DNA of 23,086 nt from Izemoplasma sp964435595 (GCA_964435595.1 CAYSZV010000026.1:1-23086), one strand, 5' to 3'; positions 8,533 through 16,472 are shown, numbered from the stretch's first letter. Notes: generated by a model not told the origin, from the letters alone. Numbers and translations: made by a program.

Positions 8533-9706
8533 TTTTATCCTCCATCTCTTTTTGCAACTCTTCTACTCTTTGTAATGCAAACTCTTTTAAAACATGATAA
8601 TCATTTGGCATGATTTCATTAATTACATTATATAATAAATCATCAATAACAAGAGCGATAACAGATCTTTTTCGAAGATTTGTTAATTCTAAAATATCTT
8701 GTCCTTTGAATTTTAAATCACAGACATCTTTTACTAACAATGAATTCCATATCGCGTTGATGTCAATTGATTGGTCTTCATATCCCAATAACACACTAAC
8801 TTTATTGGTTAATAAACAAAGGTCTACACCGTTAGAGAATAAAATGTATTTGTTCCATTTTCCTTCTTTCGTTACTTCATGTAGATTAATAACTCTTACC
8901 ATTACTTTCATTTCACGATTGCTAAACTTCCATATATCATCAATATCGTTTAAGGCAAAACACACCATGAATGCTTCAAGTGGCACGTATTCAATTGTAA
9001 CAGTTTGTAACTGTTCTAGTCCATCTTTCATCCCATACAATTCTTCATGAAATGTAGTTTCTACTAAGTATTGAATGGCTTTTTGCTTATATGGACCTAA
9101 AAATAATTTATTCAGTTCAACCATAACACGTTCAATTGAGATGTTTCGAATCAAATGTTTTTGCTCTTTTAAGGCTTCTAGTGTTTGTTGTTCTATATCA
9201 AATCCAATTTGTGATACAAATCGAAAGGCACGTAACATTCTTAAGGCATCTTCTATGAAACGTTTATGTGGATTTCCAATGCTTTTGATGACCTTGTTTT
9301 CAATATCTTGAATTCCACCAAAGTAATCAGTGACTTCCTCATTTTCATCAATTACGATTGCATTCATTGTAAAATCTCTACGTTTTAAATCTTCTTCTAG
9401 ACTCAATGTATACGTCACGTCTTCTGGCTTTCTATTATTTACATATTCACCATCTTGACGAAATGTGGTGACTTCAAACTTAAAGTCATCTACAATCACT
9501 GTAACTGTTCCGTATTTTTTACCAGTATTTTTGACATTATTAAAATAAGTCATCACTTCTTCAGGCGTTGCTGAAGTCGTTATATCAATATCCAATGACT
9601 CTCTTTTTAAATACAAATCTCTGACAAATCCTCCCACGAAATATGCTTCTTTCCCGTGTGATTTTATTGTCTTTATTACTTCTTTACCTGTTTCGAAAAA
9701 TCTCAT
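8525..9706 (-). CDS. cca: CCA-adding enzyme (tRNA nucleotidyltransferase, class II)
   Basis: A 393-residue class II nucleotidyltransferase that builds or repairs the 3' CCA end of tRNAs. Motif A is GGFVRD (25-30) followed by LDIDITT with the metal ligands Asp39 and Asp41. Motif B is RRDFTMNA (109-116). Motif D is EDALRMLRAFRF (152-163), in which Glu152-Asp153 and Arg156 select CTP and ATP. The less conserved helical tail binds tRNA. I chose ATG 9706 because GGTGA lies about 6 bases before it; the in-frame TTG and GTG codons at 9718 and 9715 fall within that ribosome site. It heads the cca-pulA-yhaM run and is divergent from yvyE. Confidence 0.94.
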   Translation of the reverse strand: MRFFETGKEVIKTIKSHGKEAYFVGGFVRDLYLKRESLDIDITTSATPEEVMTYFNNVKNTGKKYGTVTVIVDDFKFEVTTFRQDGEYVNNRKPEDVTYTLSLEEDLKRRDFTMNAIVIDENEEVTDYFGGIQDIENKVIKSIGNPHKRFIEDALRMLRAFRFVSQIGFDIEQQTLEALKEQKHLIRNISIERVMVELNKLFLGPYKQKAIQYLVETTFHEELYGMKDGLEQLQTVTIEYVPLEAFMVCFALNDIDDIWKFSNREMKVMVRVINLHEVTKEGKWNKYILFSNGVDLCLLTNKVSVLLGYEDQSIDINAIWNSLLVKDVCDLKFKGQDILELTNLRKRSVIALVIDDLLYNVINEIMPNDYHVLKEFALQRVEELQKEMEDKNE

Positions 9707-9723
9707 ATAAATCACCAATAAAA

Positions 9724-9729
9724 ATTATA
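9724..9729 (-). promoter_or_regulatory. -10 element of the cca promoter
   Basis: A perfect TATAAT on the minus strand lies 17 bases upstream of the cca ATG, implying a very short leader. No convincing -35 hexamer is seen at the right distance. Confidence 0.4.
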
Positions 9730-9765
9730 CTATATGTTCACTCAATTTTCCATAATATCATACTA

Positions 9766-9794
9766 TTTCATGAAATCAAACCTTATGTTATAAT
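9766..9794 (+). promoter_or_regulatory. Promoter of yvyE
   Basis: A perfect TATAAT (9789-9794) has a weak -35 (TTTCAT, 9766-9771) 17 bases upstream. The predicted transcript would start about 9 bases before ATG 9810, just enough for the GGTGAT ribosome site. Confidence 0.45.
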
Positions 9795-9809
9795 ATTGAT
9801 GGTGATTTG

Positions 9810-10421
9810 ATGAAAAGTATAAAACAACCCGTTATCACAGAATTTGAAATCTCGAAATCAATATTTGTAAATCATTTGATTCCAGTCATATCAGTCGAAC
9901 AGGCAAAAAAAGAACTGGATGATATAAGAAACCTCTACCCTGATGCAAACCATCATTGTTTTTGTTATATCATTGGTAACAATCAAGAAATTCAAAAATA
10001 TAGCGATGATGGAGAGCCCTCTAAAACAGCTGGATTGCCGATGTTGGAAGTCCTTAAAAAGCATGAATTAACAAATGTACTAAATGTCTCTGTTAGATAC
10101 TTTGGCGGCATCAAGCTTGGTGCTGGTGGTCTGGTAAGAGCATACACAAAGTCAGCTAGTAACGCAATCTTAGAATGTCGTTTCACCTCATTGAAAATAG
10201 TACACAACCTTGAGATTATCATTTCCTTTGATCTAATAGGTAATGTTGAAAAGTATATTCGTGATAATTATCCATTAGAAAACACAACCTATGACACTCA
10301 TGTCCACTATTATTTCGACATCCTTGATGTAGAGTTGTCATCACTTAAAAACACGTTACAGGAAAGAACAAATGGCAAGGCGGATGTCATAGTTCTTGAT
10401 ACCATAGAAAAATTTATGTAA
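9810..10421 (+). CDS. yvyE: YvyE/YigZ (IMPACT) family protein
   Basis: A 203-residue protein of the usual YigZ/YvyE length. The N-terminal domain carries the family core: YSDDGEPSKTAGLPM and then VRYFGGIKLGAGGLVRAY. The C-terminal part matches the small ferredoxin-like domain found in bacterial members. The family is related to eukaryotic IMPACT, which influences translational control through GCN1/GCN2; the bacterial role is unsettled, with nucleic-acid or ribosome binding proposed. ATG 9810 is preferred to the adjacent TTG 9807 because GGTGAT is 3-8 bases upstream. It stands alone, divergent from cca, and meets the DUF1146 gene tail to tail. Confidence 0.88.
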   Translation: MKSIKQPVITEFEISKSIFVNHLIPVISVEQAKKELDDIRNLYPDANHHCFCYIIGNNQEIQKYSDDGEPSKTAGLPMLEVLKKHELTNVLNVSVRYFGGIKLGAGGLVRAYTKSASNAILECRFTSLKIVHNLEIIISFDLIGNVEKYIRDNYPLENTTYDTHVHYYFDILDVELSSLKNTLQERTNGKADVIVLDTIEKFM

Positions 10422-10449
10422 AAAAAGCAGAAGATTCAAATCTTCTGCT
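10420..10449 (-). terminator. Terminator of the NusG-II/DUF1146 operon
   Basis: A 9-bp GC-containing stem (10427-10435 with 10440-10448) is followed on the minus strand by seven T. On the plus strand the same hairpin follows yvyE directly but lacks a good T tract. Confidence 0.8.
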
Positions 10450-10450
10450 G

Positions 10451-10669
10451 TTAATTTAATACTCCATAACTTAATTCAAGGATATGAGTTAGTGCTCTCG
10501 CAAATAGATAAGCTAATATAAACATAACAATAAAATAAATCAGTTGGATTTCTCTAACTTTTCCCTTTTGAAAGTATTGTGCAAAGTTGATTGTACTTCC
10601 AACTCGAATCAATACAACAAATCCAACAAAGAATAAAAATAGTTCTACGATATTGAAATAATTATCCAT
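10451..10669 (-). CDS. DUF1146 family small membrane protein
   Basis: A 72-residue protein with two hydrophobic helices (about 7-25 and 41-62) around a basic loop. The loop and second helix read QYFQKGKVREIQLIYFIVMFILAYLFA, which matches the K.GRVRQIQLLY..LSI..GYL pattern of DUF1146 (YwzB), a Bacillota family of unknown function often found near ATP synthase genes. It begins 9 bases after the end of the NusG-domain-II gene, with TAGGAGG overlapping that gene's stop, so the two are one operon. No function can be inferred beyond a membrane location. Confidence 0.75.
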   Translation of the reverse strand: MDNYFNIVELFLFFVGFVVLIRVGSTINFAQYFQKGKVREIQLIYFIVMFILAYLFARALTHILELSYGVLN

Positions 10670-10678
10670 AGTGTCCTC

Positions 10679-11107
10679 CTATGTTATATCATCAATCGGT
10701 GGAAGTTCATTTGTCTTAATCACAATCACAAGTTTGTTCGGCAAACAGGTGATTGGTTTCAATGGACTATTACTCCAGCCTTGTTCTCGACAGATATGTT
10801 GAGGTGATACTTCCTCCACAACTCTCACTTTATTATCTCCATATTCAATAATTAAATCATGCTCACCATTTGTATCAGGAATTGTAAACAACATCTTTTC
10901 TTCATCTACTATGATTCCCATTTGTAAATCAAGAACTTCATATGTCCCATCTTTTAAATAAATTTCTAAAATTTCATTATCTTCAAAGATTACAACAGCT
11001 ACTCCATCTTCAACACCACTACTGTTTACGACAGAATTCATAATAAAATATGCAATTCCAGATAGCAATGCGATAACCAAGATCAAAATTATATCATTTT
11101 TTTTCAT
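10679..11107 (-). CDS. Membrane-anchored NusG domain II protein
   Basis: A 142-residue protein with one N-terminal transmembrane helix (about 6-24) and an outer domain. The C-terminal half matches the NusG_II family: SPQHICREQGW (101-111) and PITCLPNKLVIVI (118-130), keeping the two characteristic cysteines Cys106 and Cys121. Such proteins are not transcription factors; in Bacillota they recur beside FMN_bind, ApbE and Rnf-related genes, which fits the neighbouring rhodanese/FMN_bind lipoprotein and Rnf operon. The paired cysteines on the outer face could form a disulfide or take part in thiol chemistry, which is inference. It starts at ATG 11107 with GGTGAT, has its own promoter, and ends with TAG. 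Confidence 0.8.
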   Translation of the reverse strand: MKKNDIILILVIALLSGIAYFIMNSVVNSSGVEDGVAVVIFEDNEILEIYLKDGTYEVLDLQMGIIVDEEKMLFTIPDTNGEHDLIIEYGDNKVRVVEEVSPQHICREQGWSNSPLKPITCLPNKLVIVIKTNELPPIDDIT

Positions 11108-11135
11108 ATTATCACCGTTCTCTTAAGTTAGTAAT

Positions 11136-11163
11136 ATTATAACATAATAATATTAGATAACAA
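11136..11163 (-). promoter_or_regulatory. Promoter of the NusG-II/DUF1146 operon
   Basis: On the minus strand TTGTTA (11158-11163) and a perfect TATAAT (11136-11141) are 16 bases apart. The -10 lies about 28 bases before the ATG. Confidence 0.6.
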
Positions 11164-11171
11164 TTTATAAA

Positions 11172-11185
11172 CTGTAATATTACAG
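11172..11185. promoter_or_regulatory. 14-bp perfect palindrome, candidate operator
   Basis: CTGTAATATTACAG is a perfect palindrome placed just upstream of the -35 of the NusG-II promoter, where an activator or repressor could bind. Its right-hand 12 bases (GTAATATTACAG) recur at 3634-3645 upstream of ohrR. I do not recognise the regulator. The rest of the 294-base gap (11108-11401) also holds an AATAGTT-N8-AACTATT inverted repeat at 11238-11259 and the promoter of the next gene. Confidence 0.4.
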
Positions 11186-11332
11186 AAAAATACTACTTAA
11201 TGGCTTTATATTAATCTTTCACACTCACAACACATTAAATAGTTTAGAAACGAACTATTATGAACATGTATTCATTTGTATGCTAACTATCGATTAATCG
11301 CTAAAAATAGACATTTTCTCTTATATTTTGGT

Positions 11333-11361
11333 TTGACTTTTTACAACAATGCTATTATAAT
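11333..11361 (+). promoter_or_regulatory. Strong sigma-A-type promoter of the rhodanese lipoprotein gene
   Basis: TTGACT (11333-11338) and a perfect TATAAT (11356-11361) are 17 bases apart, the best match to consensus in this window. Together with the TTTAGGAGG ribosome site this predicts high expression. Confidence 0.8.
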
Positions 11362-11401
11362 TATAAAGGAAATAAAAATTAATTTAGGAGGAAAGAAAAT
11401 A

Positions 11402-12427
11402 ATGAAAAAAGTATTAATTTTATTTACTTTAGTTTTAAGTGCATTTACATTAACTGCATGTAGTGGAACTGAAATTGCTGATTTAGAAGCTGACTTAGCT
11501 GCTGCAGAAACTGCATTAGCTGCTGCTGAAGGGGACGTTTCTGATTTAGAAGACGACTTAGCTGCTGCTCAAGCTGCTTTGGCTGCTGCAACATTAGCAG
11601 ACCTACCTGCTGTTGTTGATATGACAAATATCGATATGTATTTAGGTAGACCTGATGTACAGTATGTTGATTTAAGAAACTTTGATGACAAATTAAGCTC
11701 AGGATATATCGCTGGATTTGAAATGATTCCATTCTTTGATTATTTAGAGTATTTAGAAATCATGGATAGAGAAGGTAACGTATCTAATGAAGCACAAGTT
11801 AGAAACTTATTTAATGAAGATGCAGAAGCAATCTTCTTAATGTGTGGATCTGGAACAAGAGCTGGATGGGTAAAAGATGCATTAGACGGATTAGGATATA
11901 CTAATGTTATGAACATTGGTGGTATCGGAACTTACACAGGGGATAACAAAGTGTTAGGTCTTGAAGGATTCGAATTAAATCATCCTGCTTCAGGAATGTA
12001 TACTCCAGGAACTCATTATGGATATGCTGACGGTTATGTAGCAATCGTATTTGTTGGAGCTGGTGGAGCAATCGAAGATGTATTCTTAGATTCTGCTCAC
12101 TTCGTATACGGAACTACTGAATTATTAAGTATGAAACGTGCTTATACATTACCTGAAGAATATGCAATGAACTATACTTTAAATGACAATGGAACTCCAT
12201 TAGATGATACAGATGATTACTATGTATTAAATGATGGTAAATTGGACTGGTGGATGCAAGCAGACGCATTAGAAGCTGCTGTATTAGCAAACCAAGGTTG
12301 GGACTCAACTTGGACTATCGTTGATGGATCATTTGGTGCTGACGAAGTTGCTGGTGTATCAATTACCGTTTCTCATTGGATGGATGCAATTGTTGCTGCT
12401 GTAGCTGCTGCTACTCCTGCTTCATAA
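11402..12427 (+). CDS. Lipoprotein with coiled-coil stalk, rhodanese domain and FMN_bind-like domain
   Basis: A 341-residue lipoprotein. The signal peptide ends in LTAC, so Cys20 is lipidated and the protein faces outward. Residues 24-64 are an Ala/Leu/Asp-rich coiled coil made of two 21-residue repeats (three heptads each). Next is a rhodanese-like domain (about 76-180): VQYVDLRNFDDKLSSGYI, then the active-site loop FLMCGSGTRAGW with Cys148, then GYTNVMNIGG. The C-terminal part (about 205-335) resembles FMN_bind, with YADGYVAIVFVGAGG and a closing DEVAGVSIT (314-322) in place of the canonical Dxx(S/T)GAT flavinylation motif. I infer an outer-face sulfur-transfer or thiol-redox lipoprotein, possibly flavin-linked, working with the adjacent Rnf. 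I chose ATG 11402 for its AGGAGG and signal peptide; the upstream in-frame extension crosses the promoter. Confidence 0.85.
   Translation: MKKVLILFTLVLSAFTLTACSGTEIADLEADLAAAETALAAAEGDVSDLEDDLAAAQAALAAATLADLPAVVDMTNIDMYLGRPDVQYVDLRNFDDKLSSGYIAGFEMIPFFDYLEYLEIMDREGNVSNEAQVRNLFNEDAEAIFLMCGSGTRAGWVKDALDGLGYTNVMNIGGIGTYTGDNKVLGLEGFELNHPASGMYTPGTHYGYADGYVAIVFVGAGGAIEDVFLDSAHFVYGTTELLSMKRAYTLPEEYAMNYTLNDNGTPLDDTDDYYVLNDGKLDWWMQADALEAAVLANQGWDSTWTIVDGSFGADEVAGVSITVSHWMDAIVAAVAAATPAS
11478..11603 (+). repeat. Two 63-bp direct repeats coding the coiled-coil stalk
   Basis: Two imperfect copies, each beginning near GATTTAGAAG (11480 and 11543), have a period of exactly 63 bases, or 21 codons, which equals three heptads. 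This keeps the coiled-coil phase and suggests the stalk grew by in-frame duplication. Confidence 0.6.
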
Positions 12428-12444
12428 TTAGATTTACAAAACAT

Positions 12445-12474
12445 AAAGAGAGCAATTATTGCTCTCTTTTTTTT
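12445..12474 (+). terminator. Terminator of the rhodanese lipoprotein gene
   Basis: An 11-bp perfect stem (12445-12455 with 12459-12469) has a TTA loop and runs into a T tract. Confidence 0.9.
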
Positions 12475-12484
12475 GCCATAATAC

Positions 12485-12524
12485 AAATAAAAAAAGGATC
12501 GTCATTTAAAGTGACGATCCTTTT
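12485..12524 (-). terminator. Terminator of the Rnf operon
   Basis: A 13-bp perfect stem (12492-12504 with 12512-12524) has a 7-base loop and a T tract on the minus strand. It begins only 4 bases after the rnfB stop, so nothing further is encoded after rnfB. Confidence 0.9.
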
Positions 12525-12528
12525 ACTA

Positions 12529-12888
12529 TTACATTTTTACTTTTACATATTCTCCAGCTTCGTTTGGAGTTGATTCTAAATACTCTTTGATTTCTTCACG
12601 CATTTCTTCTGTTCCTGGTTTACATTGACTTAATTTAGATTCTTCTATTAGAATACTTTCTGCCATTGCTTTACATCCAGGATTACCACATAGTCCACAG
12701 TTTTGATTTGGTAACATATCCAAAATATCTTGTAGTCTCGGGTCTTCCTCTACATGTAAGAGAACACTTGAGAAACTAAGAAGTAATGCGAGTGCAACAC
12801 TTAATACAACACCCAATACGATTACAGTAATTAATATACTCGTATCAATTTCTAAACTACCAATTGTAACGATTGCTTGAATTAACAT
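12529..12888 (-). CDS. rnfB: RnfB, short form lacking ferredoxin domains
   Basis: A 119-residue RnfB. It has an N-terminal membrane helix (about 15-45), then the RnfB-type [4Fe-4S] domain with NQNCGLCGNPGC and SQCKPG (Cys64, Cys67, Cys72, Cys89). Typical RnfB proteins continue with two or more ferredoxin-type [4Fe-4S] domains that accept electrons from reduced ferredoxin; here the protein ends about 30 residues after Cys89. The operon terminator follows within 4 bases, so this is not a frameshift in a longer gene. The ATG at 12888 overlaps the rnfA stop as TAATG and has GGAGGG 8 bases before it; a longer reading frame to 12966 lies inside rnfA and is not used. In Rnf it sits on the cytosolic side, bound to RnfA/RnfE. 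Confidence 0.9.
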   Translation of the reverse strand: MLIQAIVTIGSLEIDTSILITVIVLGVVLSVALALLLSFSSVLLHVEEDPRLQDILDMLPNQNCGLCGNPGCKAMAESILIEESKLSQCKPGTEEMREEIKEYLESTPNEAGEYVKVKM

Positions 12889-13487
12889 TATACAATCCCT
12901 CCAAATCCAATGAAGATCATTGCCATAATGAAGGCTGTAATTAAGGCAATTGGAATCCCTTGCCAATTACGTTTGATTGGATAAGCATCTAGTTCTTCAC
13001 GAATTGCACTAAACAAGAAGATGATAAGTGCATATCCTAAGCTGATACCCAGTGCATAAACAGTTACTTCAGATAATGTTGGTGTTGAACTGAAGAATGA
13101 ATATTTTTCACTATTTACTGTAGAATCGATTGCTACCCCAAGTACCGCACAGTTTGTTGTAATTAGTGGTAAGTATACTCCCAATGCACTATAAATAGCA
13201 CTAGAGAATTTTTTGATTACCATTTCTACTAATTGTACAAATGATGCGATTACTAAGATAAATACGATTGTTGATAAATAAGCGATGTTGTTTGGTACAA
13301 GCACATTTTGATATAACAAATGTGCAATGATTGTTGATAAAGTAATAACGAACGTTACCGCCATACCCATACTGAGCGCACTACTTTTTTTAGTAGATAC
13401 TCCTAAGAATGGACATAGACCATAAAATTGTTTTAATACAACGTTATTAACGAAGATAGCACCAAATGCAATTGCGATTAACTCCAT
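12888..13487 (-). CDS. rnfA: RnfA, ion-translocating electron transport subunit
   Basis: A 199-residue integral membrane subunit of normal length with six predicted helices. It keeps the two half-sites that hold the intramembrane [2Fe-2S] cluster shared with RnfE: GLCPFLG (Cys25) and TTNCAVLG (Cys113). RnfA and RnfE form an inverted pseudo-symmetric pair that carries electrons across the membrane, coupled to Na+ or H+ movement. It starts 3 bases after the rnfE stop, with a near-perfect AAGGAGGTGG inside the rnfE end, and its stop overlaps the rnfB start. Nothing in the sequence suggests loss of function. Confidence 0.95.
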   Translation of the reverse strand: MELIAIAFGAIFVNNVVLKQFYGLCPFLGVSTKKSSALSMGMAVTFVITLSTIIAHLLYQNVLVPNNIAYLSTIVFILVIASFVQLVEMVIKKFSSAIYSALGVYLPLITTNCAVLGVAIDSTVNSEKYSFFSSTPTLSEVTVYALGISLGYALIIFLFSAIREELDAYPIKRNWQGIPIALITAFIMAMIFIGFGGIV

Positions 13488-13490
13488 ATT

Positions 13491-14195
13491 CTATGCCACC
13501 TCCTTCATGATAGCAACATCAGATAGTTCCGCAGCTGATACAACAACTTGCGATGCTACTTCCATTGCACGATCATCAGCACGGTTCATTCTAATTTTGT
13601 TGACAGTAGCTACCAATAAGCCAAATACTAAGAATGCTCCAGCTGGCATTGTAAGGATTGAGATTTGGAAATTATCTGGAATTAGATTCAATCCTAAGTC
13701 TCCCCAAATCGTGATGCTTCCAGCTCCAAATAATTCACGGAAGAAAGCAATTAATGTAATCCCACCAGTAAATCCAAGAGCCATTCCAAGACCATCAAGT
13801 GCTGATGGTAATACTTTGTTTTTCGCTGCGAATGCTTCCGCACGACCTAAGATCAAACAGTTTACAACAATCAAACTTAAGAATGTTCCTAAGCTTGCTG
13901 CTAAATCTGGAACGATCCAGTTCATAATCATTTCTAATATAGTAACAAGTGAAGCAATAATTACGATATAAATCGGAATACGTACTTCTCTTGGTACAAA
14001 GTTTCTAATTAAGGAAATTGATACGTTACTTAATACAAGTACAAAGATTACACCAGCACCCATACCAAGTGCGCTTTCTACACTACCAGTTACGGCTAAT
14101 GTAGGACACATACCTAAAAATTGTACGAAGGTAGGGTTTTGTTTGAATAATCCAGCACTGAATACTTCACCTAATGTTTTTTGTTTCTTTGCCAT
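13491..14195 (-). CDS. rnfE: RnfE, ion-translocating electron transport subunit
   Basis: A 234-residue integral membrane partner of RnfA with six helices and a slightly long cytosolic C-terminal tail. The cluster cysteines are Cys30 in LGMCPTLAVT and Cys113 in VVNCLILGR, the RnfE counterparts of the RnfA motifs. FRELFGAGSITIWG is the conserved loop typical of RnfE/NqrD. The start overlaps the rnfG stop as TAATG and has GGAGGTGG upstream, so the genes are translationally coupled. It ends with TAG. Confidence 0.95.
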   Translation of the reverse strand: MAKKQKTLGEVFSAGLFKQNPTFVQFLGMCPTLAVTGSVESALGMGAGVIFVLVLSNVSISLIRNFVPREVRIPIYIVIIASLVTILEMIMNWIVPDLAASLGTFLSLIVVNCLILGRAEAFAAKNKVLPSALDGLGMALGFTGGITLIAFFRELFGAGSITIWGDLGLNLIPDNFQISILTMPAGAFLVFGLLVATVNKIRMNRADDRAMEVASQVVVSAAELSDVAIMKEVA

Positions 14196-16472
14196 TAGCT
14201 TCCACCTCCTACGTTATCTTCGTGGTATTGTGCAACAATTGTAATCGCCGCTTCTATTCCAGAAGTAGTGATTGTTACACCTGCATAGTCATCTACGTTT
14301 GCATCGCTCGTAATAAATGTTGAAATTGGTACGCCCGAATATTGTGTTAATAAAGTTGCATCATTCAATGTTTCTCCACCAGTGTATGGTGCACTTTCCC
14401 AAGTTTCAGAGTGTGCTAGTATTACTAGTTCAACTGTATTTCCAGCTAAATCCACACCCAAAGACATCCAGATTAATCCACCATTACCTGAACCTGCGAA
14501 TACATAAACATATCCAAGCAAGACATTTTCACTATCATATGCAGCGAACATATTACCAATAATACCTTCGTATGCATAATCTAAGTATACACTTTCAAAG
14601 TGATCTGCGGTTGGGAATGCAGGACTTAAGAACACGGCATGATTTGTAACCGTCATAGGATCCGGTCTATTAAACTCTTCACCTTTCACTTCTTCTACAA
14701 AGAATCTTGCTACTTTTTCTAATGATGTTAAGATTGCATTGTTTGTAATTGTACTACCACCATTAGTATCAATTTGATCTACAGGGTATGCCAATTCTTC
14801 AATATCTAATCCTATAATTTGTTGTGCATATTCCACTGATTCAAATTGTGCAGGATCATTTCCNNNNNNNNNNNAGATAAGTTGGTGTTCCACCATAACT
14901 AGCTCCTAAACATTCTACAACGAATACTGTTCCTAATTTCACACCTGAGATATCATATATTTCAAGTGCCATTTCTACATCGCTAGATGTAATGTCAAAG
15001 TTACCCGTAATGTTTACAATACTAAATGCATCTGCATAAATTGCAGTAATTCTTTGTTGTAAAATTTGTGCTTCTGTTAATGCTGTACCTGTTCCTAGGT
15101 ATGTTTCTTCATACCAAGAAATAATATTTTCAAATCCAGCAGTTAGTTTTGTTCCCGTTGTACTTGATGATCCACCAATTGCATCATATACTCCATATTT
15201 AGCACCTAAAATACTTAAATTATCGAATTGTGCTAAGAAGTCTTCTTCTAAGATGCGATCTCCGATTCCATCTGTTTCATTTTCAGATACAATACGTAAT
15301 CCATTCAGTTTTCCATCATCAATATTAATACCAGTAATTGCTGTAATTATATCAATGTGTCCAGGGAATGCGAACGTTACAACCAAATGCGTTGCTTCCG
15401 TCTCTCCTTCTGGAGTCATTTCTTCAATTGTTGTAATCATACTATCTTCAATATCATAATCAGCTGTGACATCAACCAATGTCCCACCTTTAACGGATAC
15501 TTCTTCTTTGTATCTCATTATCATTTCTTCTGCTGTTTCAGGTAAAGCACCTTCATATTCAACATTATGGAATGCAACAACTTTATCAAATGAATCTGCA
15601 AATGCAGTAGTTGTAAATGTTGCACCAGCAACACCATCGTAATTTGCATTCAATGCGTTTTCCAATGTCATATTCAAGAATTGCTCTGCAAATTCTGGTT
15701 CTCCGATTGCAGCACCAAATCCTTCTGAATCAGTAGCTTCGACGATTTCAAGTTTCTTAATTCCACTTCCAACTTTAAATGTAACTGTATATACGTTTGG
15801 TGCGCTTGAATAGTTTGATTCAAACTCAACTGTATAAATCACTTCTAAGACTGTACCGTTTTTAGAAACTTCTTGTGCATTCGTAACAGCTGAGACTGTT
15901 ACATCACTTGTTACATCAGTATAAACAAAGCCTAATACAGTGTTCAAATGGAAATCAACAACTTTACTTAACGAGTCTTTCCAACCGTTGGTTGTAATTG
16001 TTGCCCCACTCAATCCATCAATATTTCCATTCAATGCAGCACTTGTACTCATTCCGACAAACTGTTTCCAGTTATCTGGATTGGCAATTTCTGCACCTAA
16101 TCCTGGTGTGTCACCTTGTTCTAATACTTTTAGTCCAGTGATTTCACCATCTTCACTAATTCCTATCATATATCGAATCTTTGATTGATATCCTTGGAAT
16201 TGTGCTTCATATATATATCCAAATCCTTCTTCATAGAAAATACTTAATACTGTTGTACCTGTTAAGTCATAGTCATCAGTAATTTCTAATATTTCATGTG
16301 TTAAATCAAATGCTTCAGAAAGAGTTGGTAATACTTCAAATTTTGCTAGGTTTGCTTCTTCTGTTAAACGTGCATTGATTTGTGGTGTTGTAAAACTTTC
16401 AACAACAAATACAAGCGACGTAAATACGACAACAACGACAAGTAGAGTTAAGACAATTTTAATATGTTTCAT
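14195..16472 (-). CDS. rnfG: RnfG-like protein with about five FMN_bind repeats (interrupted by an assembly gap)
   Basis: I read this as one gene of about 758 residues split by the N run at 14864-14874; the frame differs by one across the gap because the gap length is only an estimate. An N-terminal membrane helix (6-24) is followed by outer domains. Ordinary RnfG (about 200 residues) has one FMN_bind domain with a covalently bound FMN. Here five motif positions can be seen: IDGLSGAT (151-158) and YDGVAGAT (278-285), both matching the Dxx(S/T)GAT pattern modified by ApbE; YDAIGGSS (429-436); and, after the gap, IDTNGGST (near 14750) and VDDYAGVT (near 14290). Domains 1-3 also keep the preceding loop in forms of TPGLG, SEGFG and TDGIG. 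The last three motifs are degenerate, though two keep a Thr at the acceptor position. The start at ATG 16472 touches another gap. It lies between rnfD and rnfE, as expected for rnfG. Confidence 0.85.
14864..14874. other. Assembly gap (11 N) inside rnfG
   Basis: Eleven unknown bases interrupt the fourth FMN_bind repeat. The reading frame changes by one across it, so the true gap length is not 11. Confidence 0.95.

Noticed and set aside
8610..9050. A 146-codon open frame on the plus strand
   Set aside because: It is antisense to the well-supported cca gene, with no recognisable domain or start signal.
11276..11401. An upstream extension of the rhodanese lipoprotein
   Set aside because: It crosses the strong promoter at 11333-11361 and would bury the signal peptide and lipobox.
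11478..11603. A possible CRISPR or tandem-repeat locus
   Set aside because: The two 63-base repeats are in frame, without spacers, and encode coiled-coil heptads. No CRISPR array or cas gene is seen in the window.
12889..12966. An upstream extension of RnfB
   Set aside because: It overlaps the 3' end of rnfA in another frame. The ATG at 12888 has a good GGAGGG site and the TAATG coupling seen at other joints.
13507..13971. A 154-codon open frame on the plus strand
   Set aside because: It lies antisense to rnfE, has no ribosome site and shows the composition expected of a shadow frame of a membrane protein gene.
14195..14896. A separate gene starting at 14896
   Set aside because: Its apparent start (MVEHQLI followed by X) reads through the assembly gap. 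The sequence after the gap continues the fourth FMN_bind repeat of rnfG, so I treat it as the same gene with a miscounted gap.
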